This document shows, piece after piece, positions 1 to 13,396 of a stretch of DNA of 64,000 bases. The notes below the pieces were generated by a model that worked only from the letters and a program-made list of their open reading frames with translations, was not told the DNA's origin and ran no database searches. Each line of letters starts with the position of its first letter. The first letter of the stretch is position 1. The stretch comes from Margaritifera margaritifera (lineage: Eukaryota; Mollusca; Bivalvia; Unionida; Margaritiferidae), in assembly GCA_029931535.1 (NCBI GenBank), contig JAQPZY010001521.1:934001-998000 (forward strand). The letters run 5' to 3'. Made by a program: the position numbers and the translations under genes.

Positions 1-2411
1 TAGATGTGTACCAGCGTACATATACTTTGTTTATGATTGAAAACTATGACAATTGTATCGATGTAGAAGTGAAAGGAACTAACATTAACCAAGCAGGCTT
101 TTAGAAATAAACATTTAAAAATATCTGCTTCTGTGATTATATAAAAGAACAACTCTATAATCAAGGTATTCAGAGAGAATAGTTGTCTTTGGTTGTATTT
201 TACGGCAAAAATAAAAGCAATGGAAATAATTTCATTACACATGATGTTGAAAGAGAGGTTCTAGGTAAGCTATAACAAAACAAAACAAACAAAAGTGTAA
301 TGCGTTTCGTGTTTTCCTTTCACTATTGAATACTTGAACCAAGACTGCTGTGCCTTCGTCATTATCTCCGGACAAAAGATCTATTAAAGTGATATTGTCC
401 GTAAGATAATATATTTACATTGTCAAGCAAAAGACGCTTGACGTGCAAAATCTGAGAAAATTAATTTCCTGATAATTTTCCTTGCGACTGAATAAAAACT
501 TTTTGTACATCTCGAATTTTCAATTATTTTTATCATACTTTTTTAAACAAATTTCCTAGACTTCTCTATCAGTCGGAAATGAATACAGTTTTAACCATAA
601 TCCACCTAACTCTTGAATAGGTACACCGTGTACCGTTTTACAAATCCATGAAAAGTCCAGTGACTTTATTAGTCATTTACGGTAATCCAAATATGCTGTC
701 CTGTTGATTGTCACTAATGTCATAAAACCTGATGCTATCCTTCATATCACTAAAAAATTATATTTGTTCCAACTAGTTATAACAAAATTTACATACAGCT
801 ATTAGCATAACGTTAACAGTGTAAACCTACTGTAATTTACTTTGGAAAATGTGTTTGTCTTGTTTTCCAAACTAACGCACGCTACGACATCATCCGTAAT
901 TGTTCTCATAGCAAATGATAGGTCTTTCTGGTATTTGAAAAACGTTATTTTTATCTCTACATATTTTCACTGTTGTTCATTTCCTCAAACTCTCCTGTTG
1001 CTTACCAAACACCTAATTTGTTTTTAAAAGTCTTGCTCGAACTCAGTGTTAGGTTCTTGTCTCAAATTGAATTCACTTCAATGTAAGTTTTAAGCCACCA
1101 TTTTTGTCTCAAAATGACATTTCTCTGTATCTTTTTGCCAGTTTTGAAACGAATTGTATAAAAAGCTTTACGTTTTTGTATTGAAAAATATACTTATATT
1201 TGTTTTTAAGGTACATAAAAGATTTCGTACATTTGATTTTGTACCCTTGTAACAATTTATCAACTTCTCCTGTAATTTTAAAACATCATTTGCATCTGGA
1301 ATTAATTTATCTGGAGCTAATGGATTGTCCTTGGAAATGGTCGTTTAAGTATTCTGAAATACAAACATAGTCATCTTGTAATTTGAACAGAATTTCTTCT
1401 ACCCATCTAATTTGTTCATAAGTTACCCGTCTAAAATTCTTACCGGCGTGTACTGGCTCCTGATCCAATCATATTGCATGTTAGTGTCTAGGTGCATAAT
1501 GAATGATATTGACGTTGACCCTTCGTACTCGCCATCAGACTTTTTATGGTTGTCTTTTTACAAGTAGGATTAATGATATGATTCAGCATAAATATGTAGC
1601 AGCATGAAAATTGAACCTCTTATTTCACGCGGAATCATCAGAAACATATCAGAGTCTGTTCAAAGTTCAAGTTCTACAACTGATATCTTTAAACTTGCAT
1701 CATGTGGTAATCCGCGAGTCGTGGTACAGCTTGTTTGTTAAATCTTTCAAATGTATCTATATATTAACATGGGTAATATTTAGGTGTCGTGTCTCTAAAA
1801 TGATTCAGTGTCTCTTTGAACTTCTCATCGCATATTATTATTATTCTGTGCTGGGCCTCTAGAGTTGCCTGTTAAGTAATTTTAGTTAACATTATCACAA
1901 CTCTGTTTTCACTTATTTTTATCTCACTAATGTAACATATATTTTTTAAATTTTTTTTTTTTCATCTTCCACTGTGAACACGATATGTTTTGCATTTTTC
2001 GGTCATAATTCTTCGTTCACAAGTTTTGCAATCTTACCTAACACATCGTAAAATACTTTTTGAATACAAACATACTTCTGTAAACTATTGGTTTATATCT
2101 CTTGTGGATTGAGTTGATTTGCAAACAAAACCCAGACTGAGTGTGTTTATCTGTTTTAATATTCCACCATAATACCCAACGTTGTGTGCCAATTTCGCAC
2201 TTCACAGATGATACTTTCGAAATCACAATAAACAACATGCATCACTTTTAATTGACGCTGATAGTTCTTCAATTTTACAACTGAACCTTCTTAAGACATT
2301 ATATATTACCTACACTGTAACATAGTATATTGTGTTCTTACAATATTTACACTGTATTAAAAACAAATCAAGTATTTATTTTCAAAAGTATTTTGTTGCT
2401 TGTTTTGTTGC

Positions 2412-2464
2412 TCTGTGTGTGTGCGTCTGTGTGTCTGTGTGTGTGTGTGTCTGTGTGTGTGTGT
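2412..2464. repeat. (GT)n microsatellite
   Basis: GT dinucleotides interrupted by occasional GTCT units. It creates a spurious Cys/Val-rich frame. Confidence 0.9.
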
Positions 2465-2815
2465 AATATTAACTCCTGTCAAGCATCAATATTGTACTTT
2501 CGCCTTTTCGTCCAAATGTCGTATGTAAAAAGTCGAATAAACGTTCAAAGATATGATAAAATTCCATTATGTTCAATAAGTTTAAAGACTTTGGTCTGTG
2601 GTTAAAAAAACAATTATATACTCAACACGTGGAACTTCCGGTGTGGTCTTTTTAAAATTATGATAGTTAAGTTGAATTGCGACTTCACAAAACCAAAATG
2701 TTGAATTTTTCGAATGATGATCTTCTTCCAACATGATTCAATGTCGTTGAAAAATTAATACAAAATCTTTATTGTTTCCGCTGTAAAATCTGTGTTCATT
2801 TCCAGTGTGGTTAAC

Positions 2816-3080
2816 TGAATCTTTTAGTGATAATTCAATTTAAATTCTTTCTCTATTGGTTTCAGTTTTTGTTTTTTTTTCTAGTTTAAAACGTGTTAAA
2901 GGATTTTTTTCTCTTTCTCACTTGTTTTGATATTAGTGTATCAAGTATCGAAGTGTTTGGATGAAACTCTAAGTGTTTTAGTGATAATTCTGTTTAAAAT
3001 CCTGTTCTTATACGTTTAAATGTTTGTAATTTTTTGTTCATCAGTTTTTGTGTTGGTTTATCAAGTGCTGAAGTGATCAT
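2816..3080. repeat. Imperfect direct duplication
   Basis: The string ttttagtgataattc occurs at 2822 and again at 2976. The string tcaagt..(t/c)gaagtg occurs at 2941 and 3061. This suggests a partial tandem duplication of roughly 120-155 bp, now diverged. Confidence 0.55.
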
Positions 3081-3720
3081 TTGATTTATTTAAGTGGAAA
3101 TAATTCAATATATATTAAACTATTTTGAATGTATATTTAATTATTTAACTATCGAACTTTAGCATACAGGTTTACAAAATGCCCACCTTGTTGTCATTAG
3201 ATTCTGACTCGGTGGGTAGTTATATCAGAACTGCACCACATACCACCCACAAAGGTCGGGTAGGAGTATTTTGTGCAGCAGAGCCTTATCTACGCTCCCG
3301 ATTGTACTTTGTACACCGATAATTATTACTTTTCTCAAGTACTTTATACATGTGAGTTCATAGTGAGTGTACTGCGTACACGTAGTAACTGTCAGGCGCC
3401 TATTGTGCGCCAGACACACATTGCAAATTTGTACTTTTCTGCTGGCATATCTTCTTTTTAACTCTTTTCTAATCGCGGAGCTTCGATTTATTTTGATTGT
3501 GGAGTATATTAAATCTGCGTTTTTATGTTTGTGCGTGTGTATAAGCATAGAGGTGGTTCCCATTTTGTGTATAAAAAAATTCACCTTTGTCAAGAAACAA
3601 AGCCTGGCGTATCACAAGCATATGAAAATTGTTGCAGATTGGTTCGTGCACGAAGGGGCTTTGATTTTTAGCATTATAATATTCCATGTCGGTTTTTAAC
3701 AAATATTATAAACACATAAG

Positions 3721-3721
<1 letters not shown>

Positions 3722-3778
<57 letters not shown>
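3722..3778. repeat. (CT)n microsatellite
   Basis: About 28 uninterrupted CT units. Confidence 0.97.
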
Positions 3779-3781
<3 letters not shown>

Positions 3782-4069
3782 GACCATCGTCTCAAGCTAC
3801 GGACGAATATCCGTGAAAAAAACGAGAGTAGCGGATTTTCTCCTGTCATGCGACGATGTCTCTGGATCTATGAATGATGGTAAAAGTTACAGATAAACCC
3901 ACCAACGGAAAGGGGAAAGAGAGAGATGGAGACTAAAAACAATCTTATGGTCGGTAGCAATGTTAATTAAAGCATAATGATGACTTAGATAAACTGTAAA
4001 TAAATTTAAATGTTTGAATTACCTCTTGCTGGCTCGTCATTTAGATTAGTCTATATTCCACACTCGTTT

Positions 4070-4470
4070 CAATATACTCGACGCTGACTGAATGGCAGCG
4101 CGTTCAGTGTTCAAGAAGCTAACCATGCTGTATTTGTAGTGATCTACACTCTTCACTTAAACCATCTTTCATGTTTAAATCATAAGTGTGTCTTATATTT
4201 ATTTAATCAATATGAATGAAAATAGAAGCTAAAAAAAAAGAAAAGAAGCAACTTATCAATTTGCAAAGAGAGTTGTGAATAGCCGCAATAGGTACAGAAC
4301 TACATTTTGTAGCGGACACGCTGGGCAGGGATGTGAAGAGTTCACTCACTCCGTCAATACACACAGTTCCTGTAGTCAATCTTAACTCCATTGGAAATGC
4401 AACTATGTGTATTTGTATGTGACATAAATGAAATATATGTATAGTATGGACGCTGTATCTTTGACATACC
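4070..4470 (-). repeat. Dispersed repeat, copy inverted relative to 39.9-40.25 kb
   Basis: Read on the minus strand, this segment aligns by eye with 39895-40255 on the plus strand. Shared landmarks are the CACATACAAATACACA block, GCTACAAAATGTAGTTCTG, GCTATTCACAA and a TAAATAAAT-rich end. Identity is roughly 75-80 percent, so the copies are old. No open frame is kept across it. Both copies sit beside long (TA)n tracts. Confidence 0.6.
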
Positions 4471-4539
4471 ACTCGTTGTATACATTTTTCATGAATGAAA
4501 AATTTATACATCACGTGGTATATCAATCATGCAGAGTAC

Positions 4540-4642
<103 letters not shown>

Positions 4643-4930
4643 CTTCTCATAACTTTTATACGGAAAGTTTGTGGACGGAATGAGAATTTAATCGTCCATT
4701 ATTCGTCGTGATGCCTATGTTTGAACATATTCATCTCATAAGCAGAGGCCAAGTTTTACTATTTAATTTTTGGGGGCATGAAAAATTCAGTTTTGCGGCG
4801 TCAACGGCGTAAACGTTAAGATATTTTTATAAAGTACTTTGCTTAAAATTAAAATATCATATTTTATAGCGCGGTTTCATGACAAGATTTAGTATTACGT
4901 GAAATCAATATGTGTGTGTCTGTGTGTGCT

Positions 4931-4950
4931 TATATATATATATATATGTG

Positions 4951-5007
<57 letters not shown>
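4931..5007. repeat. (TA)n microsatellite
   Basis: TA tract interrupted by TGTGTGAA near its start. Confidence 0.95.
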
Positions 5008-5009
<2 letters not shown>

Positions 5010-5631
5010 TTTTTGACTGTTTCTTTACTGTGATCTACAAGAACCTGCAACAGAAACGTTGTTTCTGCAATCAGATGTTAACATGCTTTCTAAAAGAGTC
5101 ACTGATATGCCTCGAGCTTCGCCTATTGGAAGAAGTGTAATATTCCCTTGAGGAGCCTCTCACTCCTCGTCAATCTAAAAAAGTATAGACTGGTGTTGGT
5201 GGCAGGATTTACTACAATATGATCGACTGTGAAAATAACTGCAAACCATCATTATTGTCAAAACCCCTGTGTATGTGTTCACTTCGAAAGTGAACTTGGT
5301 GAGTAACCAGCCTATCAATTAGTATACGATTTCACTGGGATACACAACTTAGTCATGCATATTCATAGTCGAAACTAACCGTTTAGCCAGTCTATCTTTT
5401 GATTGGCCGTTTCGTTTAAATGATTGATGCTGATAGAGATGAAATTCCAAGAGACAAAAATTTTGAAATTTCCAGTCATAAGACTTATATTAGTTCAATA
5501 TCACAAGAGATGTGTATTACTAAGAATAATCCTCAAGGAAAAGGTTGACTTTATATCGTATAATGAAGCAAGGTAAGAACATAAGTCAGGATGATACGAT
5601 CGGACAAAATTATGCAACAACAACAAGAACA

Positions 5632-5632
<1 letters not shown>

Positions 5633-5672
<40 letters not shown>
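5633..5672. repeat. (AAT)n microsatellite
   Basis: About 13 AAT units. Confidence 0.95.
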
Positions 5673-5673
<1 letters not shown>

Positions 5674-5917
5674 CTTGCCACTGCAACCTGAAGAAATCCT
5701 TCCAGTGAAATATATTTAACATCAAACTTACAAGAAATAAATAAATAATTAAACAGAGAGACAGATAAAAGACAAAATATATAGTAATAAAATAACTCTA
5801 CTGTCTGCACTAAATGTAAATGTATGAACACATTGCACATAAATCTTTAAATAATGAAAAATTATCTGATCATTATGATAATTCTTTTTTTTACTTTTTA
5901 ACGCACTTAACTGTGAG

Positions 5918-5919
<2 letters not shown>

Positions 5920-5977
<58 letters not shown>
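5920..5977. repeat. (TA)n microsatellite
   Basis: About 28 TA units. Confidence 0.97.
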
Positions 5978-5979
<2 letters not shown>

Positions 5980-6399
5980 TACTAACAGATCATGTGTGCT
6001 TTGCATTAACGTCAATAACCGCCTCATAAATGTGAAATGAGTAAAATTTGTAACAATAGACCGTCTGCGGTTAGGTTAGGGTCCGGGCCACAATTTTATC
6101 GGAAACTGACTTAGTACGTTTATAGCTAATTGTAAATATCGCCATAAAAACATATGAGGTACTTATTTTAATTATGAGTAATGAATATCATGTATCAGCT
6201 AGTGAATAACAATAGAATGACTGCCCCAAAAGTGCATTCAAACTTTTGTTTCTTCTTTAGCAAATCATTATGATCTGTGTTTTTCACTGTCACGATGATT
6301 AGTACATTACATTTTAAATTTCATTCATATAAAAACTTATTTTAAGATGCTAGTAACTTTCGGGCTATTTATACTTGACACTCGCAACACCAGAGAATG

Positions 6400-6458
6400 C
6401 ATTATTATTATTATTATTAGTAGTAGTAGTAGTATTGATGTTGTTGTTGTTGTTGTTG

Positions 6459-6496
<38 letters not shown>
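6400..6496. repeat. Compound trinucleotide microsatellite
   Basis: Successive (ATT)n, (AGT)n, (TGT)n and (ATT)n blocks. They produce poly-Leu and poly-Asn frames on the two strands that are not genes. Confidence 0.95.
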
Positions 6497-7118
6497 GGGC
6501 GCTAAGAAATTATTTAAAACAATAGAAGAAAAAAGGAATCGACAACAACAAATGTGTGATGTGCAAATATGAAACACTAAAGATGTGACGTCACAAGAAC
6601 CCAACGGTTGCATCATAATAAGTAATGTATAAGGTAAAATTTTCCAAGCTAAAAGGTAGCAAAAATGTCGTCGAAAAGTATTTTAACGGACGTATCCCCG
6701 TGAGTGGTGCTGTTTTCAACACGAGTGTATGCGAAATTCATGCTCATTCTCGCGGTTCCATGGTAATTTTGCAACAAGGATTTCGGTATCTCAGCGTCTA
6801 TAGACTCCTCGGCTTTAATGAAGCGAAAGTTAGATTTAAGAAATTATATTATATATTTAAAATATTTTTTCCTTCATATTGGACAATTTATCGATTTTTT
6901 TTAAACACAGAGAGCGTAACCGTGGGATATTTAAAATTCGTTTTCTTCTAATCACGTATAAAACTCATTATTCGTTTCGATGAGATACTTGATCCTAATA
7001 CAGCTGACATTCGGAATCCCATATTGGTGCACGTGAAAAATGCTGCTCTCGTTTTAACAAGGTTTGCCTTCCAAAGAAATTATACTATGTATATGTTATT
7101 GTACATTCTGTGTTTTAG

Positions 7119-7378
7119 CGCATCTTACGATCCTGGTCGTATTTCTTGGTGTACTGATCACCTGGACTCTAGGAAGAAACTTACATTCAAGATTGCACAA
7201 AGCCAGAACGGACTGGAAACACCCGTGCAGATATAATGTCCAGCAAACACGTAGCCCAAACCACAGTGAAGAGAACTCGAGCTGCAGCGTATCTGATATA
7301 ACAGGGAAGTGGATTCCAGAACTTAATATTGTTTTCAAAGAGATAATTTGGAGTCTAGATGAGGCAATTAATGCATAT
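7119..7378 (+). CDS. Candidate helical cytokine, exon A (5' partial)
   Basis: First visible exon of a spliced host gene. The acceptor is attctgtgttttag ending at 7118 and the donor is TAT|gtaagt at 7379. The frame has no ATG and is closed upstream at 7055-7057, so the start codon must lie in an unseen upstream exon that supplies one base of the first codon (phase 1 intron). The 86 complete codons begin with a hydrophobic stretch (HLTILVVFLGVLITWTLGR), which could be a signal peptide core or a type II membrane anchor. A Cys (HPC), two N-glycosylation sequons (NHS, NSS), a second Cys (SSC) and an amphipathic helix (WIPELNIVFKEIIWSLDEAI) follow. In a four-helix cytokine this would be helix A. 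The exon ends in phase 0 and joins in frame to 8153. Function is inferred from architecture only. Confidence 0.6.
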
Positions 7379-7680
7379 GTAAGTACATGACTCGACATGC
7401 CATATAATTTAGGACAAAAGTTTCATTAAATAGGGTATCTTCTATTGAATCTTATGTTTTAAAAATAGGCACTTTACAATAAGACGTGGGTATACATCAT
7501 AGGTGCAATATCCTCTTTCTATCGTTGGATGGAGGTGGGGGTATTTGTTTCTTTAATTTCTTGTATTACCTCTATTTCCTCGCAAACTTTAAATTCTCTT
7601 AATTTACACAGGTCATCGCTTTCAATAGAAATTAAAATTAAATCTGAAACCGATTTCGATAGAACTGAATATTAAAAACA

Positions 7681-7797
<117 letters not shown>

Positions 7798-8152
7798 TGC
7801 GTTATGTCTAATCACATTTTACCGTTAAGGACAAAAGTCGACATGCATTTTTTTAAAATTCTTATGTAATATCAAGCTTGAACATTCTTTGCGGCTTTAT
7901 ATTAAATTTTCCATAAATACTGCAATGTTTGATATAAACTACGGAAATTCTGTGAGAAAACAGTTTTGGCCTTTAACCATAACATACATTTGTTTAAAGA
8001 CTTGAAGATTTAAAAGGAATTATCTCTCAAATAAAGTGGGTCTATCGCATTAATATATTGTTTTCTGCATCGACTATATCAGAATTGATCACATTCAGGT
8101 CAAACATTGGTTATAAGTTGATAATCATTTCGTATAAATTTGCATTCTACAG

Positions 8153-8263
8153 ACGAGTGCCCACGGTTTTGAACCTTCACATGTGAAAATAGAAGAGTTA
8201 GATGATCCAACCAACAACGTAACCTTTGATAAATTGATCAACAGAGAGAACAACACAGAAACA
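8153..8263 (+). CDS. Candidate helical cytokine, exon B
   Basis: Internal exon of exactly 37 codons, too short to stand out as an open frame. It has acceptor tgcattctacag ending at 8152 and donor ACA|gtaagt at 8264. Both borders are phase 0 and the frame is open in register with exons A and C. The peptide is polar and acidic (IEELDDPTNN) with NVT and NNT sequons and little predicted helix. In a long-chain four-helix cytokine this position corresponds to the long A-B loop. The phase match on both sides and near-consensus splice sites are the main evidence that this is a real exon. Confidence 0.6.
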
Positions 8264-8410
8264 GTAAGTTTTGTCAGTAGTGTCTGTAAAAATTTCATTT
8301 TAGTTCTTTGGTGTCACTAACGCTGTATGAATGCTTTGCTTCTGTTTATGTCCTGTTTATTAGTCTTGTTGTTATTGGAGTATCTACTGATATAGTTTTG
8401 CTCTGTCTTT

Positions 8411-8640
8411 AGCCAAGAGAACCGTGTCGGACTCAGATTAGGTATGCTGAGGGTTCAAATTCTGTCCACACTACCCCGGGTTGAATTCCGCTTGTATATA
8501 TCTTGGCAAGGCGCTTTACTCCAATTGCTTCGACAGCAAATAGTCATTCATGTGTAGATGTGCCGTTTTTAACAGAGTCAATGAATCAGTCAGACAATCA
8601 AAGTAATCAATCATTAGTAAAAAGTACATAACCTTTTTCA
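8411..8640 (+). mobile_element. tRNA-derived SINE-like copy
   Basis: A degenerate B box (gggttcaaattct) at about 8451 is followed by a body with cttggcaaggcgctttactc, a motif shared by many invertebrate tRNA-derived SINEs. Its 3' part resembles the SINE-like copy at 61.2 kb. It lies in the intron between exons B and C. Confidence 0.5.
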
Positions 8641-9485
8641 ATAGGAAAAGTGGGTGTTCTTTAAAAAGGGGGGAGGGGGTGCAGACCCATTGAGAGCCCA
8701 AAATTCCCATCAAACAAATACTTTTATTGTAAAGGGGCCCCAGAAATACGTTTTGCCGGGGGGAGGCATACTTTCTTGCTACGCCGCTGACTTTACATAA
8801 GATATAAAGGTTCCGTTCTTCTGAAGTAAATAATTTCTGAACGGTTGTTAATTTAAGACATAACGACATCTTGTCATCATTCCTTGAGCCATGTTTTTAC
8901 CTGCTTTAATCAAGATAAACAAAAATACGGAGTCAGAAATGTGCGGAATAAACGGAATGTTTGTAAAACCATGTCACTACAAGAAAAAACGTAGCTTGCA
9001 AACATAGAACAAATGTACTTTTTTACGAAAAGGATTTTGTTGCTTTTCCTGTAAACCAAAGAAGATGGATCTATTGCTAAATTTATAGGGAGCTGTCCTG
9101 GGTTATGTTAATTTCCACTTATTAATTTGGTCCTTTAAAGACAAATAAAGTATAAAAATAATTGTAATTGGATATTGTTTAATAAAGATGATATTAATAA
9201 TTAGCTAGAGTGGGTAGTTGTATGTCCAAAACGCTGCTAAAACCGCATTGTTTCACAAATAACAATTGTCTCGTGGAAACTACTTTCGTAGTAAATTTCA
9301 TAACGTTAACGCTCCTGTTTATCAGTTGTACAGGGGAAAATTCCATATACGTTTCATTTTGCTGATATATCCTGGAGATAAATGAAACTTGACCGCCCCA
9401 CTGATGGCGCTCAAACCCCATCCCACCCCCTCCGGGATACCTGGCCAAAAAAAGCTATATTAATGCGAAACATCTTATATTCCAG

Positions 9486-9980
9486 GAGAAAATAATATAC
9501 AGAAACTACTCAAGTTTAACAATACTGGCTGCTTACCTAAATCTGGTCAATAATAGCGATGAGTGGATTAACAATTACGGGAAAAGTCTGTCTGATGCCA
9601 TCAGAGGAATTCAAGGAGCGTTGTGCAAACTGAGGAGGCTGGCAGACGGTCTGGCATTGGACGATAAGAATGTTTTCCCTAAAATTGATGAATTTTCTCA
9701 TCATTTTCAAACTGAAAGCGACAGTCAACTGATGAACTTAAACGAGACTGTGCTGACCTATGGACAGAAAATCCTTGCGAATCTAACAGCAACTTTGGAG
9801 AAAAGTGTCGCATCAAGCCTCCGTAAATGTACTTTAAATTGCGACGAAAAAAAGAGAAGAATGCGATGTAAAAATTCTCGTGCCAAACGTCAGAGAAAGG
9901 GAAAGGGAAAAGGAAAGAAGAACAAGTCGAAAAAGCAACGGAAAACCAAGAAGGATAAAGGGCGAAATAGATCATCTTAG
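9486..9980 (+). CDS. Candidate helical cytokine, last exon
   Basis: Terminal exon of 164 codons plus stop, preceded by acceptor tcttatattccag. Helix B-like: EKIIYRNYSSLTILAAYLNL. Helix C-like: KSLSDAIRGIQGALCKLRR. Helix D-like: ETVLTYGQKILANLTATLEK. The spacing, and the AIRGIQGALCKL stretch with its Cys, recall the B-C region of LIF/CNTF-class cytokines. Sequons NYS, NNS, NET and NLT point to secretion. Four cysteines here plus two in exon A make six. The last ~40 residues are almost all Lys/Arg (KRQRKGKGKGKKNKSKK), like a heparin-binding or nuclear-targeting tail. A possible poly(A) signal, AATAAA, lies at about 11165. Alternatives are an unrelated secreted basic glycoprotein or a lineage-specific gene. 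Confidence 0.65.
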   Translation, partial: EKIIYRNYSSLTILAAYLNLVNNSDEWINNYGKSLSDAIRGIQGALCKLRRLADGLALDDKNVFPKIDEFSHHFQTESDSQLMNLNETVLTYGQKILANLTATLEKSVASSLRKCTLNCDEKKRRMRCKNSRAKRQRKGKGKGKKNKSKKQRKTKKDKGRNRSS

Positions 9981-12055
9981 GCTCAGAAAGGTTAAAAGGT
10001 ACATTATTTAAGTAGAGATTTCATTATTTTGCTTTGATGGTTCAAAGGTAGGACAATGTAAGGACAATGGTCTTGCTGTGCTTAAAATCGTTTTTTAAAA
10101 AAGTATCTCAACAGAAACTTTGAAATGTGACTACAGTCGAAACTGACTTTTCTGATATGCAACCAGTGAACATATCATCACTGAATCTAACTGAAAACAT
10201 AGTTGTTTACATGTATACCAGATTTGAACTTTTGAGGCAGTTTCCATGTTGCACTTTCCAGAAATCCTGGACGGATGGACGCATGAACAATGTGATATGA
10301 AACAGTGTCCTCTGCCATTTCATGCATATCTCGCATAATGATCTGAAAAAGCCAAAGGCCTACCTTTGGAAGATTTTATTTTGTTTATGTACTTTTTTTA
10401 TACTATGTCCAAAATAGTTTTGACAATTTTGTATGAATAACCTGAATATTTTGTACTACATTTATCTCTGGAATCGGAGGTTTTTCACATTAATAATTGC
10501 ATTTCGACAATGTTTTTTTACTCCTATTTATTGTGCTCATTATTGCTGTCTAGAAACTATTTCCTACTTAAATATATGTGTTCAAGAGATCAACGTGGCA
10601 TATTTTTATATACTTATATTATATCGTCAAACATTCCGAAATGCTTACTTTTCACTGTTATGAGAGAGAGAGAGAGAGAAAGAGATGGAGATTGGTAATC
10701 GTGATTTTTTCTTTTACAAGAATGAAGAAGTTGTTCTTTTTCAATGTATTTTTTAAATGTATTTATGTCAAATGTTCAAAAACTGCCTATTGATTTTTTT
10801 TTAATTCAGTTTGTTTACTTGTTTGCTTGGTGCATTTTTATCTACGATTATTTAGTTGCCTATTTTTAATGAACCGTTCACCATATCTCGTAATGAAAAA
10901 ATCTTCGTAAATCTTTGCGAAATAGGTATTTATCTGTATTTAACGTTTGCGACTGAAACTTTAAAGGCCATTTTCATACTGTGCTTATGATTTCCCCTTT
11001 CGGCACCCTTTCTTCATGCCCAGGTAAGTCAGATCGATAATAAATTAGTTCTCCACCGAGGTCATTCCATTTACGAGAAACCGCTTGTCCTGGATCTTGT
11101 TGACAGTACATTAATGCAAAGTTTAAATGCACACCGCAAAACGTCGTTGCAATGTACTTGCTGCAATAAAGTGACATTTACCGACCTATGACCTAATTTG
11201 GTGTTATATTTTTACTAATGTAGATTATACATACGATGAGAAAACATGTACATCTTGGTACGAGTGGACTTGTTATTTTTATTAAGCAGGTCTCAGTTTG
11301 TTTTTTACATATGAAACTCCAGTGAATGGAAGTATTTTTAGAATATCAATATACCAGAACGTAGGTGGCTGAAAATAACTGTGAGCAGACATTCCACCCA
11401 CATACAGAGTCACCTATAGGGATTTTTTTATACTTATAAATAGATGGCTATCTTTGGACTTCAAAATTCCATTACAATCATTATTTGGAACCGAAAATGT
11501 GCGTATGCTTTAGTAAACTTCTCATTGGGTGACTGTGAACGTGATTTTTAATAAAGCATGTGCAGATATGCATACCTATGACACGTAGTGATGGTACATA
11601 CTGAATTCAGTAATACGTTTCATTGTAGGTACTTTATTATGATACATAATTATCACTTGTCATGTACAAATCTGTGAAGTGCCTGTAATGCTTAATTCAG
11701 CACACAAGAGATGCAAGCGTGCAATTAAATTGTATATGTTTACAAGCACACAAAAACCCCACATGTACATAGTTTTTCACTTTTTCTTTTAACTATGTTG
11801 ATATTGGTCATAGAAAGCATCTACTTACCATATTAAATGTCATTTATCATACTAGATTTACCAATTCGCCAATATCATGTTTGAAAAAAAAAAGTTTTCT
11901 CTACAATATTTACTTTTATGACAATTTGCGCAGAAAAGTTTTAGGGCACTTGTAAGTTTCTTAGGTATAAAAATTATATTACGATATATAAAACTATTTT
12001 AAAATTTTGTTCATGCATACTCAAAGAGAAAAAAATATGGTCTATTTTTATTTTG

Positions 12056-12090
<35 letters not shown>

Positions 12091-13395
12091 TTCACGATAC
12101 ATGTCTTATTATACTTTATAAGTACCCGGCAAAAAAAAAAAGATATACAGTTCATTACATTTAGAATGTTCACCGATTTTGAACTGGTGCTTAGAAGTGA
12201 TATTCCGAAAATTGTTCCAAGATTTAAAGGGGGGAAAAAGTGTACCAATGCAATGTTAACTTTTTTGATAGAATTCTGTTCGTTATCTCAATTTAATTTC
12301 TTAAATATCTTATCCAGCCTATGGTTATGATTTTAAAAATTTATACAGAAAGGAGAGTTTTTCATTCCATTTCTTTCTCCGCTGCCCTTTCCTTAGACAA
12401 CCATTATAATTAGCTTTTTATATGAACATCATTCAGTGTTTCTTGACACGTAAAATGTTAGTTGACTATGATTAGTCGTGCGATAAGCTGTAGTTCTGTG
12501 TGTCACTTGTAATTATAAATGAATGCACGTAGAGTATCTTTTTATTTTCTTAACAATAATATTCAATTGGAATATAGTTCTTCAAACATGGATGTATTCT
12601 TTAAAAAATATTTCCGGCTACGATATTTAACAGAACTTTTCAGGTTCAGATGAATTTTATTGTGTTCTTACTGCATCTAACTTTTGCTTACCTTTGCTTA
12701 CTATTTGAGAAGTTATATTGTGATTGTTGCTTTTTAATGTAAATAACGTTTTACATACAGAATTATGAATTCATGTTGATTTTTTGTTTTTACTATTTTA
12801 TGACATAATATGTGCAACTCGGTGTGAATTGCAGTATATTGAGATGTGTAAGTACTAAGTACTCATGTTTGTAAGTGCTAAGCATAATGCATAATATGAT
12901 CTCGTGACCTCCAAAAATTTCATGCATATACCCATGCTTTGTTTCTACACATTAAAACATTCCATTTGCAAATGTGGTCCTTCTAGTTTTGTGTTATTTG
13001 CATGTATACACATGCATACGCACATATTTGCACGTGTGTTTAAAGGGTTTTTAAAATTAGTTGAGTCCAAAAGGAATTCTTACCATGGTTATATCCATTA
13101 TTTGAACATAAGAAAAGACAGGGAAACATAGGACTTACAATTATATGACATAAAAAAGAAATAAGAAAGATCAATTTGATCTCGAAGTCTGCAACAAAAA
13201 AGCATCGTCTAAGTGCTCATCTTGATTACTTATACCCTGTTCCCCCGGTACTATCAAGTCAACTCCCTCTCGTCTTCCCCTTCTGGTCCGACCCTAAGGG
13301 ACGTGTCCAAATTCAAGAACTTTCGATCCCATTCCAATTTCAGCAAATGCTCCCTATCAAAATAGATGAGAAGAAAAAAAAATAGCCCAAACTAA
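9981..13395. other. 3' region of the cytokine-like gene and intergenic DNA
   Basis: No further exon is supportable. The stretch contains AT-rich DNA, a short (GA)n at 10663-10681 and a poly-T run at 12058-12086. AATAAA occurs at about 11165 and 11549 and could end the upstream gene's transcript. Confidence 0.5.
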
Positions 13396-13396
13396 G

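Larger units (their letters stand above)
1..3700. other. AT-rich intergenic DNA
   Basis: I see no supportable gene here. Open frames are short and lack splice context or recognisable domains. The stretch holds a (GT)n tract at about 2412-2464 and an imperfect duplication near 2820-3070. The minus-strand frame at 3225-3593 has no visible domain and an unremarkable composition, so I treat it as chance. Confidence 0.6.

Noticed and set aside
3225..3593. 122-codon minus-strand frame
   Set aside because: No domain, no splice context, and an overlapping open frame on the other strand. Consistent with chance.
3770..3800. Homology between the (CT)n edge here and the right Polinton edge
   Set aside because: Both have (CT)n followed within a few bases by tggaccatcg, but only about 10 bp match and the sequences then diverge, so this may be chance.
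6365..6616. Poly-Asn and poly-Leu frames
   Set aside because: Products of trinucleotide microsatellites on the two strands. The same holds at 5.5-5.8 and 24.7-25.0 kb.
6665..6710. First exon of the cytokine-like gene
   Set aside because: An ATG at 6665 leads to a donor-like ccgtgagt, but its phase does not fit the acceptor at 7119, so I did not join it.
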